Source of the DNA: an uncultured Pseudoflavonifractor sp.
GTDB taxonomy: Bacteria; Bacillota; Clostridia; Oscillospirales; Oscillospiraceae
NCBI GenBank assembly: GCA_947651395.1
Contig: CANSYW010000011.1
Coordinates: 1-64,000 of the forward strand
Direction of reading: 5' to 3'
Length of the DNA: 64,000 nucleotides
Below the pieces are notes generated by a model. The model was not told where the DNA came from. It did not search any database and saw only the letters and a list, made by a program, of their open reading frames with translations. The position numbers and the translations under genes are program-made. Of this stretch, positions 16,568-24,898 are shown in pieces. Position 1 is the stretch's first letter. Each line of letters begins with the position of its first letter.

Positions 16568-17641
16568 ATGGCGGCGGAAAAAATCAACGGCCGGGTGGCC
16601 TTTGCCGACCTGCTCCGGGTTTTCGGCATCATCGCGGTGATCGTTCTGTCCCTCACCGGGTCTGCCATGGAGCATACGGCGGTGTCCACACAGAGTTGGT
16701 GGATCCTCAACCTCTATGACGGGCTTTCCCGCTGGTGCGTGCCTGTCTTTGTCATGCTCTCCGGTATGTTCATGTTGGATCCCAAGGGGAGCTCCTCCCT
16801 CTCCAGGCTCTTTCTCCACAACATGCTGCGGCTGTTCCTCTGTCTGCTCTTCTGGGGCGGGATCTACGCAGTGGTGGGCTATGCCGCCGCCGGAGGCCGC
16901 TTTACCTGGCACGGGCTGTGGGATGCCATTCTCTCCGCCCTGCGGGGGAACACCCATTACCACCTGTGGTTTCTCTATATTATCCTGGGGCTCTACCTGG
17001 TGACCCCCATCCTCCGGGCCTTTGTCCGGGGCGCTTCCCGGAAGGAGCTGCACTACTTTTTTGTTTTGTGCTTCCTCTTTGCCTCCCTCCTGCCCACCCT
17101 CTTTCACTTCTGGCCCCGCTCCACCGCTCCGCTCCAGGTCTGGTATGACCGGCTGGAGGTCCGTATGGTACTGGGCTACGTGGGATACTATGTGGCAGGG
17201 TACTATTTGAAGGAATACACCATCAGCCGTCTGGCTGAAGCCATCGCCTACGTGCTGGGCATCGTGGGCGCCGTAGTCACCGTCTGGGGCACGGCGGCGC
17301 TCTCCCGCTCGGCGGGCCGGTTTACGGATCCTCTCTACGGCTGGTTTTCCCCCAACGTGGTGTGGTTTTCCGTGGCCATCGTGGTGCTGTTCCGGTACGT
17401 GCTGGGCGTCAGCGAGGAGCGCTCCCGGCGGCAGCGGCTCTCCGGTACGGCACGGCTGGTCTTCGGTATGTATCTGGTGCATGTGTTCTTCCTGATGCTC
17501 CTGGACTTTCTGGGGATCGGCGTCTTGTCCTTCAACCCCGTGGCCTCCGTCCCCCTTCTCACCGCGGCGGTATTCCTGTGCTCCTTCGCCCTGAGTTGGC
17601 TGCTGGCCCACATTCCCTTTTTGGGGAATTGGTTGACATAA
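16568..17641 (+). CDS. Acyltransferase family 3 membrane protein
   Basis: Integral-membrane O-acyltransferase of the Acyl_transf_3 (OatA/WecH-like) group, expected to carry acetyl groups across the membrane onto a cell-surface polymer. The 357-residue protein begins RVAFADLLRVFGIIAVIVLS, where the family normally has an RxxxxDxxR/H motif at the first membrane helix. It has about ten hydrophobic helices and no extracellular SGNH domain. The frame is open back to 16379, but that part shows no ribosome site and overlaps the leader ORF. An MBOAT gene follows after 81 bases and a DHHW gene beyond, so a three-protein surface O-acetylation machine is likely. Confidence 0.85.
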   Translation: MAAEKINGRVAFADLLRVFGIIAVIVLSLTGSAMEHTAVSTQSWWILNLYDGLSRWCVPVFVMLSGMFMLDPKGSSSLSRLFLHNMLRLFLCLLFWGGIYAVVGYAAAGGRFTWHGLWDAILSALRGNTHYHLWFLYIILGLYLVTPILRAFVRGASRKELHYFFVLCFLFASLLPTLFHFWPRSTAPLQVWYDRLEVRMVLGYVGYYVAGYYLKEYTISRLAEAIAYVLGIVGAVVTVWGTAALSRSAGRFTDPLYGWFSPNVVWFSVAIVVLFRYVLGVSEERSRRQRLSGTARLVFGMYLVHVFFLMLLDFLGIGVLSFNPVASVPLLTAAVFLCSFALSWLLAHIPFLGNWLT

Positions 17642-17642
17642 G
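17633..17642 (+). repeat. TTGACATAAG variant of the AT-rich motif
   Basis: Overlaps the acyltransferase stop codon. Nine of ten bases match TTGACATAAT, the reverse complement of ATTATGTCAA. Confidence 0.45.
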
Positions 17643-17687
17643 TTTTTGGTGCGCCCATGGTGCCAACGTTATATTCAGCCGCAAACG

Positions 17688-17699
17688 AGTTTACATAAT
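17688..17699 (+). repeat. AGTTTACATAAT motif, copy 3 (before the MBOAT gene)
   Basis: Identical 12-mer in the 81-bp gap before the MBOAT ribosome site. Followed by CTATAC, which resembles the central TATA region of dif sites. The opposite (XerC) arm is not well matched. Confidence 0.7.
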
Positions 17700-17722
17700 C
17701 TATACAGAGAGGAGGTTTCCCC

Positions 17723-19147
17723 GTGCTCTTTTCCAGCTCCGTATTTCTGTTTCAGTTTCTGCCTATTGTACTCGCCCTTTACTACATCCCCTTCCGGGAT
17801 CGGCGCGGGGCGCAGAATCTGCTGCTTCTGATCGCCTCCCTCTTCTTTTACGCCTGGGGGGAACCCCGGTTCCTTCCGGTGATGGTGCTCTCCATTGCCA
17901 TGAACTACGGCTTTGGCCGGTGGGTCCACCGGTGGAAGCGGCAGTGCCGTTACCTCACCGCCCCCATCGCCACGGCGGTAAGCTGTAACCTGGCTTTGCT
18001 GTTTGTGTTCAAATATCTGGTCTTCACCGTGGAGTCCCTCAACGCCCTGGGCCTTGTGATCCCTCCCCCCGGTATCGCGCTGCCCATCGGCATCTCCTTT
18101 TTCACCTTCCAGGCCCTGAGCTATGTGCTGGACGTGGCCAAGGGAAGGGCGGAGGTACAGCGCTCCCCCCTGGCTTTGGGGCTCTATATCTCCTTTTTCC
18201 CCCAGCTTATCGCCGGCCCCATTGTGAAATACGCCTCGGTGGCCCGGCAGATCAACGGTAGGCGGGAGACCTGGGGAGACTTCTCCGCCGGGTGCGCCCG
18301 GTTCCTTACCGGGCTGGGCAAAAAGGTGCTCATCGCCAACCAGATGGCGGTGGTGGCCGACCGGGCCTTTGCCGCCGATCCCGCCGCCCTCTCCACCCCC
18401 ATGGCCTGGCTGGGGGCCCTGTGCTACACCTTCCAGATCTACTATGACTTTTCCGGCTATTCCGATATGGCCATCGGCCTGGGCAAGATGTTCGGATTTC
18501 ATTTTGAGGAGAACTTCGACCATCCCTATGCCTCCCGCTCCGTCACGGAGTTCTGGCGGCGCTGGCATATCTCCCTGAGCACCTGGTTCCGGGATTACCT
18601 CTATATCCCCCTGGGCGGCAACCGTGTGGAGCCCAGGCGGCACATCCGCAACCTCTTCGTGGTCTGGCTGCTCACTGGCTTCTGGCATGGCGCCAACTGG
18701 ACCTTTGTGGTATGGGGCCTGCTCTACGGCGTGCTTCTGGTACTGGAAAAGTACTGTGATCTGGGAAAAGGCTGGCCGGTCTGGTGCAAGCGGCTCTACA
18801 CCCTTTTGACGGTGAATTTTTTGTGGATGCTCTTCCGCTCCGACACCCTGGGCTACGCGGGGCAGTTCTTCCTGACCATGCTGGGTCTGGGAGGCCGTTC
18901 GGGCTACGACCCGGTGTGTCTTCTCTACCTGCGGGAAAATGCCGTCATTTTGGCTCTGGCCTTCCTTTTTTCCGGCAGCTTCGCCCTGTGGTGCAGGGAA
19001 CGGCTCTACCGTCCCCGCCCCGGCGGCCGTGATCTCTCCCTGCTGTGGGATCTGCTCTACGCCCTGGGTATGGCGGTGATCGCCCTCGCCTCCACGGCCT
19101 GCCTGGTAAAGGGGACCTATAACCCCTTCATCTACTTCCGATTCTGA
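17723..19147 (+). CDS. MBOAT-family O-acyltransferase (AlgI/DltB-like)
   Basis: Polytopic membrane O-acyltransferase that transfers acyl groups, usually acetyl, to exported polysaccharide or D-alanine chains. The 474-residue protein has AlgI-type landmarks: FFYAWGEPRF near the N-terminus, YYDFSGYSDMAIGLGKMFGF in the middle, FWRRWHISLSTWFRDYLYIP near 277-296 and the catalytic His in GFWHGANWTF near 320. The GTG at 17723 follows GAGGAGG; no ATG fits. With the acyltransferase before and the DHHW protein after, it parallels AlgI-AlgJ/AlgX. No dltA or dltC is nearby, so D-alanylation is unlikely. Confidence 0.92.
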   Translation: MLFSSSVFLFQFLPIVLALYYIPFRDRRGAQNLLLLIASLFFYAWGEPRFLPVMVLSIAMNYGFGRWVHRWKRQCRYLTAPIATAVSCNLALLFVFKYLVFTVESLNALGLVIPPPGIALPIGISFFTFQALSYVLDVAKGRAEVQRSPLALGLYISFFPQLIAGPIVKYASVARQINGRRETWGDFSAGCARFLTGLGKKVLIANQMAVVADRAFAADPAALSTPMAWLGALCYTFQIYYDFSGYSDMAIGLGKMFGFHFEENFDHPYASRSVTEFWRRWHISLSTWFRDYLYIPLGGNRVEPRRHIRNLFVVWLLTGFWHGANWTFVVWGLLYGVLLVLEKYCDLGKGWPVWCKRLYTLLTVNFLWMLFRSDTLGYAGQFFLTMLGLGGRSGYDPVCLLYLRENAVILALAFLFSGSFALWCRERLYRPRPGGRDLSLLWDLLYALGMAVIALASTACLVKGTYNPFIYFRF

Positions 19148-19177
19148 ACCCTCCCCTTTGGAAAGGTGGTGACCTGT

Positions 19178-20557
19178 ATGACAGAGCGCAGAAATACCTG
19201 TACCGCCGTGATCTTTCTGGCCGGACTGCTGAGCGCCGTGATCTTCCTTCTCCTCGGCGGCCTGCCCCAGCCCTGCGGTTTTGCCCAGGCCGCCCGCTCC
19301 CCCCGCACCGACCACAGTGCCTGGGCTCCCTCCCACCGGGCGCCCATGGCCGTTCAGGCGGTAAAGCGCCCCGGTCTCCTGCCCAGGCCCAGGCTGTCCA
19401 TGGACGCGGTGACCGACTGGATCGACAGCGCCGAGCCCACTCTCAACGCCGCTCTGGATCGGGACTATCAGTTCATTGAGCTCTACGGCGCCTCCCAGAA
19501 GCTGATGGGCCGCCAGGTGGTGGAGGATGTGGAGCCCAAATACACCGTGGTAAAGCTGGCCAACGGCGCCCTCACCTTCGCCAATCCGGACGCCCAGCCG
19601 GTGGATATGACCGTCCGGGCCCGGGAGATGGTGGAATTTGCCCAGCGGGTGGAGGAGGAGTATGAGGCCCCGGTGCTCTATATCCAGGCCCCCTCCAAGC
19701 TGTCCATGGCGCAGCTCCCCGAGGGGATCTTCGACTACTCCGACGCCGAGGCCGACCAGTTTCTCTCTCTCCTTGAGGCCCAGGGCGTGGACACCCTGGA
19801 TCTGCGCCCCGCCTTCCGTCAGGCCGCCCAGGAGGGGCATGAGCTGGAGGAGTTCTTCTTCCGCACCGACCACCACTGGACGGCGGCCGGCGCCTTTCTC
19901 GGCTTCCAGACCCTGGCGGATAAGCTCAGGAGCGACTACGACTACACCATCTACCCCGAGATCACCGATCCCGACCACTACAACAAATACACCTTCCACA
20001 ACATCTTCCTGGGCTCCCAGGGCAAGCGGGTGGGAACGGCCTATGGCGGCTGGGACGACCTGGAGATCTGGTCCCCCGCCTTCCAGAGTGACTTCACCTA
20101 CACCGTGCCCATGAGCGGCATTGAGCGCAGAGGCCCCTTCGCTATGAGCCTCCTCTTTCCCGAGCTGCTGGCCACGGAGGAGAGCCCCTATGAGGCCAAC
20201 CCCTACATCGTCTATTCCGGCGGAGACTTCCTGCTGGCCCGGGCGGTGAATGAGGTGAGTCCCCATCCCTGGGGCAGGCGCGTGGTGGTTCTCCGGGACT
20301 CCTACGGCTGCGCCTTTACCCCCTTCCTGAGCATCGTCTCCGGGGAGGTAGTGACCATCGACCCCCGGATGTTCAACGGCGACCAGGAGGATATGATGGA
20401 GTATATGGAGTGGCTGGAGCCCGATCTGGTATTTGTCCTCAACACCACCAGCTCCCTGCGGGTGGATGAGCTCTTCCCCTATCTGCCCACCGCGAGAGCG
20501 GACGCGTTGGAGACAAAACGGCAGGAAAAGGAGCAGGGCGTCAGTCATGTGTGGTGA
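19178..20557 (+). CDS. DHHW family protein (AlgJ/AlgX-like SGNH hydrolase fold)
   Basis: Membrane-anchored extracellular protein that usually works with an MBOAT partner to complete polymer O-acetylation. The 459-residue protein has an N-terminal signal-anchor at about 8-28, the hallmark RTDHHWT near 229-235 and the LRDSYG serine motif near 372, giving the Asp-His and Ser elements of the AlgX/AlgJ active site. The ATG at 19178 follows AAGGTGGT by 8 bases. It is 30 bases after the MBOAT stop and ends the cluster at a strong terminator. The polymer being modified is unknown. Confidence 0.9.
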   Translation: MTERRNTCTAVIFLAGLLSAVIFLLLGGLPQPCGFAQAARSPRTDHSAWAPSHRAPMAVQAVKRPGLLPRPRLSMDAVTDWIDSAEPTLNAALDRDYQFIELYGASQKLMGRQVVEDVEPKYTVVKLANGALTFANPDAQPVDMTVRAREMVEFAQRVEEEYEAPVLYIQAPSKLSMAQLPEGIFDYSDAEADQFLSLLEAQGVDTLDLRPAFRQAAQEGHELEEFFFRTDHHWTAAGAFLGFQTLADKLRSDYDYTIYPEITDPDHYNKYTFHNIFLGSQGKRVGTAYGGWDDLEIWSPAFQSDFTYTVPMSGIERRGPFAMSLLFPELLATEESPYEANPYIVYSGGDFLLARAVNEVSPHPWGRRVVVLRDSYGCAFTPFLSIVSGEVVTIDPRMFNGDQEDMMEYMEWLEPDLVFVLNTTSSLRVDELFPYLPTARADALETKRQEKEQGVSHVW

Positions 20558-20574
20558 CCCCGACAAAAAAGGAG

Positions 20575-20625
20575 CGGGAGAAAGAAGGCTGTGACGGTCT
20601 TCTTTCTCCCGTTTTTTCTTTCCCC
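20575..20625 (+). terminator. Terminator of the O-acylation cluster
   Basis: Thirteen-base arms CGGGAGAAAGAAG / CTTCTTTCTCCCG, then TTTTTTC. Confidence 0.92.
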
Positions 20626-20754
20626 TTCCGGCTTTTTGACCCCCTCACCCAAAACCTTTTGTTTTGGTGGTTTTGCCTCTTTCTATTTTCAGCATAATAT
20701 AGTATGATAAAATGGCTTTCAAATCCAATACAAGACCGTTCCGGAGGTAGCAGA

Positions 20755-22200
20755 ATGAATACCAGAAAAACCAAGATCGTCTGTACCCTGGGCCCCTCTG
20801 TGGACAGCGAGGAGATGCTCCGCAAGCTCATTCTTACCGGTATGAACTGCGCCCGCTTCAACTTCTCCCACGGAACTCACGAGACCCAGCTGGCCACCCT
20901 CACCAAACTCAAGCGGGCCCGGGACGAGCTGGGCCGCCCGGTGGCCACCATGCTGGACACCAAGGGCCCTGAGATCCGGATCAAAACCTTCAAAAACGGG
21001 CCCATTACCCTTGCCGAGGGGCAGAGCTTCACCCTGTCCACCTGGGACGGAGAGGGCGACGAGAACTGGGTCTCCGTCACCTATCAGAACCTTCACAAGG
21101 AGGTCTCCCCCGGCACCCGCATCCTCATTGACGACGGACTGGTGGAGCTGAAGGTGGAGTCCATCGAGGATCAGCAGATCCACTGCGCGGTGGTCACCGG
21201 CGGCACCCTCTCCAACAACAAGTCCATCAATATCCCCGACACCAAGATCCAGCTGCCCGCCCTCACCGACAAGGATCGGGAGGATCTGCGCTTTGCCGCC
21301 GAGAATGACTTTGACTTTGTGGCGGCCTCCTTCGTGCGCAAGGCCAGCGACGTGGAGGAGATCCGCGCCGAGCTCAGCAAGTGGGGCGGAGAGAGCATCC
21401 GCATCATCGCCAAGATCGAAAACCGGGAGGGCGTGGACAACTTCGACGAGATCCTGGCCGCCTCCGACGGCGCCATGGTGGCCCGGGGCGACTTGGGTGT
21501 GGAGATCCCCGCCTACGAGGTGCCCATCATCCAGAAGGAGATGATCTCCAAGTCTGCCGCCGCGGGAAAAAACGTGGTCACCGCCACCCAGATGCTGGAC
21601 TCCATGATCCGCAACCCCCGCCCCACCCGGGCGGAGATCAGCGACGTGGCCAACGCCGTATTTGACGGCACCTCCTGCGTGATGCTCTCCGGCGAGACCG
21701 CCTCGGGCAAGTACCCCATCGAGGCCCTGGAAACCATGGTGAAGACCGTTCTGGCCGCCGAGAGCGCCATCAACTACTGGGGCCGGTTCATCAAGAACTA
21801 CAGCATCGACTCCAAGGGCAGCGCGAGTTCCATCAACCAGGCCATCAGCCACACCTGCTGCACCACCGCTATGGATCTGGACGCCAACGCCATCCTGGCC
21901 GCCACCACCTCGGGCCACACCGCCCGGGTCATCTCCCGGTTCCGGCCCGCCTGCCCCATTGTAGCACTCACCACCTCGGAGAAGTGCCGCCGGCAGCTGG
22001 CCATCTCCTGGGGCGTGCAGCCCCTGCTCTGCGGCTCGGTGGACTCCACCGACCGGCTGTTCTCCCTGTGCGTGGACACCACCCGGAAAGAGGGCATTGT
22101 GAAGCCGGGCGACACAGTGGTCCTCACCGCCGGCGTCCCCCTCAGCGCCAAGGGCACCACCAACCTGATCAAGGCCCAGGTGGTGGAGGAGCCGGTGTAA
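20755..22200 (+). CDS. pyk: Pyruvate kinase
   Basis: Final glycolytic enzyme, phosphoenolpyruvate plus ADP to pyruvate plus ATP. The 481-residue protein has the N-terminal KTKIVCTLGPS block, DTKGPEIR, the active-site strand IIAKIENREG, MVARGDLGVEIP and the SGETASGKYP motif, then a complete C-terminal effector domain. It lacks the extra phosphohistidine domain found in Bacillus Pyk, where the protein is about 585 residues. GGAGG is 7 bases before the ATG. Monocistronic; a possible promoter with -10 TAATAT lies at 20695-20700. Confidence 0.97.
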   Translation: MNTRKTKIVCTLGPSVDSEEMLRKLILTGMNCARFNFSHGTHETQLATLTKLKRARDELGRPVATMLDTKGPEIRIKTFKNGPITLAEGQSFTLSTWDGEGDENWVSVTYQNLHKEVSPGTRILIDDGLVELKVESIEDQQIHCAVVTGGTLSNNKSINIPDTKIQLPALTDKDREDLRFAAENDFDFVAASFVRKASDVEEIRAELSKWGGESIRIIAKIENREGVDNFDEILAASDGAMVARGDLGVEIPAYEVPIIQKEMISKSAAAGKNVVTATQMLDSMIRNPRPTRAEISDVANAVFDGTSCVMLSGETASGKYPIEALETMVKTVLAAESAINYWGRFIKNYSIDSKGSASSINQAISHTCCTTAMDLDANAILAATTSGHTARVISRFRPACPIVALTTSEKCRRQLAISWGVQPLLCGSVDSTDRLFSLCVDTTRKEGIVKPGDTVVLTAGVPLSAKGTTNLIKAQVVEEPV

Positions 22201-22220
22201 GAACGTAACCATTCCATTTT

Positions 22221-22258
22221 AAGGGGCAGGCGAGGTTCGCCTGCCCCTTGACTTTTTC
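22221..22258 (+). terminator. Terminator of pyk
   Basis: Perfect 13-base arms AAGGGGCAGGCGA / TCGCCTGCCCCTT with loop GGT, then GACTTTTT. Its last bases also supply the -35 of the tetR promoter. Confidence 0.92.
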
Positions 22259-22276
22259 CAAAACCTCTGATAGGAT
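22248..22276 (+). promoter_or_regulatory. Promoter of the tetR gene
   Basis: TTGACT (22248-22253), 17-bp spacer, TAGGAT (22271-22276). The operator palindrome overlaps the last base of the -10. Confidence 0.7.
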
Positions 22277-22298
22277 ATACATACCGTTGGTATGTATA
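22276..22298. promoter_or_regulatory. TetR-type operator 1 (autoregulatory)
   Basis: Perfect palindrome TATACATACC-GTT-GGTATGTATA placed on the tetR transcription start, so the product should repress its own gene. Confidence 0.85.
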
Positions 22299-22313
22299 GA
22301 AGGAGGCGGTGAA

Positions 22314-22973
22314 ATGGCCCGGAACAAATATCCCGAGGAGACCCAGCGAAAGATCCTGGATGTGGCCTTTCGGCTGTTCTCTGAGAAGGGCTATGACCAC
22401 ACCACCATTCAAAACATTGTGGACGCCCTCGGTATGAGCAAGGGCGCAGTGTACCATCATTTCAAAAGCAAGGAGGACATTTTGGATCATCTCTATGACC
22501 GCTATTATGTGGATTCCAAAATGTCCGACCTGCTGGAGGATCCCTCCCGCACCGGACTGGAAAAGCTGCGGGAACTGCTGCGGCGGCAGCTGACCGATCC
22601 GGGAAAGCTGGACATTGACCACATCTCCGTCTCCTTTGCGCGCAACCCCCAGCTTATCCAGCTCATGCTCACCACCTCGGTCCGGGACGCCGCCCCCATC
22701 ATCCGGCGGCTGCTGGAGGAGGGCAACGCCGACGGCTCCATCTCCACCCCCTGCCCCAAAGAGGCCGCGGAGAGCTTTCTGATCCTGCTCAATCTGTGGG
22801 CGGGGATCTTCTCCCACAGCCGGGAGGACTTTATGGCAAAGTTCCGCTTTCTCCAGGCCATGACCGACGGCCTGGGCATTCCCGTGTTTGACCGGACTCT
22901 GATGGACACGCTGGACGCCTACTATACCAAGCTCGCCCCCAAACTCGCCGCCCTCCAGGCCCCGCAGTCCTGA
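22314..22973 (+). CDS. TetR/AcrR-family transcriptional regulator
   Basis: A 219-residue repressor with an N-terminal helix-turn-helix: AFRLFSEKGYDHTTIQNIVDALGMSKGAVYHHF, about residues 16-48 (quoted blocks are separate helices and turn), followed by a helical ligand-binding domain without a family-specific signature. The ATG at 22314 follows AGGAGG. It lies between two copies of the same operator core ACCGTYGGTAT, one on its own promoter and one before the MFS transporter gene, so it very probably controls both. The inducing ligand is unknown. Confidence 0.93.
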   Translation: MARNKYPEETQRKILDVAFRLFSEKGYDHTTIQNIVDALGMSKGAVYHHFKSKEDILDHLYDRYYVDSKMSDLLEDPSRTGLEKLRELLRRQLTDPGKLDIDHISVSFARNPQLIQLMLTTSVRDAAPIIRRLLEEGNADGSISTPCPKEAAESFLILLNLWAGIFSHSREDFMAKFRFLQAMTDGLGIPVFDRTLMDTLDAYYTKLAPKLAALQAPQS

Positions 22974-22980
22974 TCCCCCG

Positions 22981-23006
22981 CCGCCCCACCCAAGGGGCGG
23001 TTTTTC
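22981..23006 (+). terminator. Terminator of tetR
   Basis: CCGCCCC-ACCCAA-GGGGCGG followed by TTTTTCTCC. Confidence 0.8.
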
Positions 23007-23012
23007 TCCTCC

Positions 23013-23040
23013 ATATACATACCAACCGTCGGTATTAATA
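23013..23040. promoter_or_regulatory. TetR-type operator 2 (before the MFS gene)
   Basis: Contains TATACATACC and ACCGTCGGTAT, the two halves of operator 1 with a small offset (ACCGTTGGTAT in operator 1). Located 29 bases before the transporter start. Confidence 0.75.
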
Positions 23041-23068
23041 TCGCAAAACATTTTCAGGAGGTACCCCC

Positions 23069-24274
23069 ATGAATGAAACCCTTTTTTCCCGCAGCTTTAC
23101 TCTCATGCTCCTCGGCCAGATCGTCTCCATCCTGGGCAACGCCGTGCTGCGGTTCGCTCTGTCCCTCTATGTACTGGATCTGACGGGCTCCGCCGCCCTG
23201 TTCGGCGGAGTACTGGCCGCCTCCATGCTCCCCACCGTTCTTCTCTCCCCCGTGGGCGGAGTGCTGGCTGACCGTGTCCCCCGGCAGCGGATCATGTATG
23301 TTCTGGACTTTCTCACCGCCGTGGCAGTCTGGAACTTCGGCACCTTCGGACTGGGAGGCTCCACCCTGCCCCCCGCCGCACTGCTGATGGCTCTGTCGGC
23401 CATTCAGGCCCTCTATCAGCCCTCAGTGCTCTCCTCGGTCCCCCTTCTGGTCCCCCAGAAGGAGCTGGCCCGGGCGAACGCCCTGGTGACCCAGGTGTCC
23501 GCTCTGTCCGTCCTGCTGGGGCCGGTGATCGGCGGGATGCTCTACGGCTTCCGGGGAATGTGGCCCCTTTGCCTGATCAGCGCCGGGTGCCTGCTGGCCG
23601 CGGCAGTGATGGAGTGCTTTTTGCGCATCCCCTTTGTCCCCGCCCCGGGGCATGGCCTGAAAACTGCCTGGGGCGATCTGAGGGAGGCGGGAAGGTTTCT
23701 GTCCGCCTCGGGTCTTCTCCCCCTGCTGGGGGTGGTGGCCGGGCTCAATCTGTGCCTGTCCTCCCTCTATCTGGTGGGCCTGCCCTATTTTGTCAAGATC
23801 ACCCTGGGCCTCTCCAGCCAGCTCTACTCCCTGGTGGAGGCCGCCATGGGGCTGGGAACCATTTTGGGGGCTCTTCTGGTGGGAGCTCTGGGACACCGGC
23901 TGTCCTTTTCCCGCTCCTGGCGATATCTCCTGGCCAGCGCCGTGTCCCTGGCGGTGATGGCCCCGGCAGTGGGCTGGAGCGGTCTGCCCCTGGCCTCCTG
24001 GGCCCTCCTGCTGCTGGCCGCCCTGTCCGGAATGACCGCCGCCGGAGTGTTCTCCATTTTGGCCCAGACCTATTTTCAGACCGTGACACCCCCCACGCTT
24101 CTGGGCAAGGTCGGCTCCTTCGTCACCGCGGTGTCCACCTGCGCCATGCCCCTGGGCCAGGGACTGTACGGAATGGCGCTGGATCGGCTGCCCGTCTGGC
24201 TGGTCCCTCTTCTGGGCCTTCTGGCCTGTCTGCCCCTCATCCAAATCGCCCGCCGTCGCCTGAGGGACGTTTAG
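23069..24274 (+). CDS. MFS transporter, probable drug or metabolite efflux
   Basis: A 401-residue, 12-helix major facilitator protein. The loop-2-3 motif GGVLADRVPRQR, about residues 63-74, is the classical MFS motif A. A large periplasm-facing Pro/Ala composition and the linked TetR gene with a shared operator fit an inducible proton-driven exporter. Substrate cannot be inferred. AGGAGG lies 7 bases before the ATG. The stop codon overlaps the left arm of a long inverted repeat. Confidence 0.92.
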   Translation: MNETLFSRSFTLMLLGQIVSILGNAVLRFALSLYVLDLTGSAALFGGVLAASMLPTVLLSPVGGVLADRVPRQRIMYVLDFLTAVAVWNFGTFGLGGSTLPPAALLMALSAIQALYQPSVLSSVPLLVPQKELARANALVTQVSALSVLLGPVIGGMLYGFRGMWPLCLISAGCLLAAAVMECFLRIPFVPAPGHGLKTAWGDLREAGRFLSASGLLPLLGVVAGLNLCLSSLYLVGLPYFVKITLGLSSQLYSLVEAAMGLGTILGALLVGALGHRLSFSRSWRYLLASAVSLAVMAPAVGWSGLPLASWALLLLAALSGMTAAGVFSILAQTYFQTVTPPTLLGKVGSFVTAVSTCAMPLGQGLYGMALDRLPVWLVPLLGLLACLPLIQIARRRLRDV

Positions 24275-24340
24275 CTTCGATCAACAAGGGCAAGCACGCC
24301 CCAGAGGGCCCCCGCCACGCAAAACCTGTTGATCGAAGCT
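24273..24340. repeat. 14-bp inverted repeat with a 40-base loop at the MFS 3' end
   Basis: AGCTTCGATCAACA (24273-24286) and TGTTGATCGAAGCT (24327-24340) are perfect complements. The left arm includes part of the stop codon. No T-run follows, so it is not a simple terminator. Confidence 0.8.
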
Positions 24341-24350
24341 GCCTATACGA

Positions 24351-24386
24351 CAAAAAGCGTCTCAGCTAAGCTGAAACGCTTTTTTC
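24351..24386. terminator. Bidirectional terminator
   Basis: AAAAAGCGT-TCAGC / GCTGA-ACGCTTTTTT stem with loop TAA and one C/A mismatch. It separates the convergent MFS and yabR genes. Confidence 0.9.
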
Positions 24387-24410
24387 GTTGTCTTTCATTG
24401 TATCGGGCCC

Positions 24411-24842
24411 TTACTTTCTCCCGCCCCGGCGGGAGCCCCGCTTCTCGTTCATCTTCAGCTCGGAGAGCTTACTGTCGGAGGAGGCCATGAACTGCTTGAG
24501 CCGATCCTCAAAGGTCTGGGGCTCGGCGGGCTTTCTCTGGCCGGCAAAGCCCACGGGACGCTCTCCCCGGCCGCTGGAACGGGGGGCGGCCGCCGGACGC
24601 TGCGGCGGATCCTGGGCCTTTTTGATGGAGAGATTGATACGGCCGCTGTCATCCACATTGATGACCTTGACCTTGACCTCCTGGCCCTCCTGCAAATAGT
24701 CCTTCACGTCGTTCACGTATGTATACGCGATCTCCGAGATGTGCACCAGCCCGGACTTTCCTTCGGGCAGGGAGACGAACGCGCCAAACTTGGTGATCCC
24801 CGTTACCTTGCCCTCTAAAACAGAACCTACCCCAAACTCCAT
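24411..24842 (-). CDS. yabR: S1 RNA-binding domain protein, YabR-like
   Basis: A 143-residue protein with one N-terminal S1/OB fold (about residues 3-75; [20 protein letters not shown], then GLVHISEIA) and a basic, Arg/Gly/Ser-rich C-terminal tail. It should bind RNA or the ribosome; no exact function is known for YabR. It is the last gene of the yabP-yabQ-divIC-yabR order, conserved with Bacillus. The first good start is ATG 24842; its ribosome site AAGGAGG is 14 bases away, longer than normal. Upstream residues of the open frame overlap the divIC 3' end. Confidence 0.88.
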   Translation of the reverse strand: MEFGVGSVLEGKVTGITKFGAFVSLPEGKSGLVHISEIAYTYVNDVKDYLQEGQEVKVKVINVDDSGRINLSIKKAQDPPQRPAAAPRSSGRGERPVGFAGQRKPAEPQTFEDRLKQFMASSDSKLSELKMNEKRGSRRGGRK

Positions 24843-24898
24843 ACCGACCGATGTGTCCTCCTTGATGTTTTTTCCTCTTTCACGGCCACACAAACCGT

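Noticed and set aside
17688-17715. Complete chromosomal dif site
   Set aside because: Only the XerD-side half matches; the other arm overlaps the MBOAT ribosome site and does not fit a XerC arm.
17675-20566. Minus-strand frame of 963 codons
   Set aside because: It is the mirror of the MBOAT and DHHW genes, both of which have ribosome sites and family motifs.
22314-24274. Resistance island or transposon around tetR and the MFS gene
   Set aside because: No transposase, terminal repeats or composition change; flanked by pyk and the sporulation operon.
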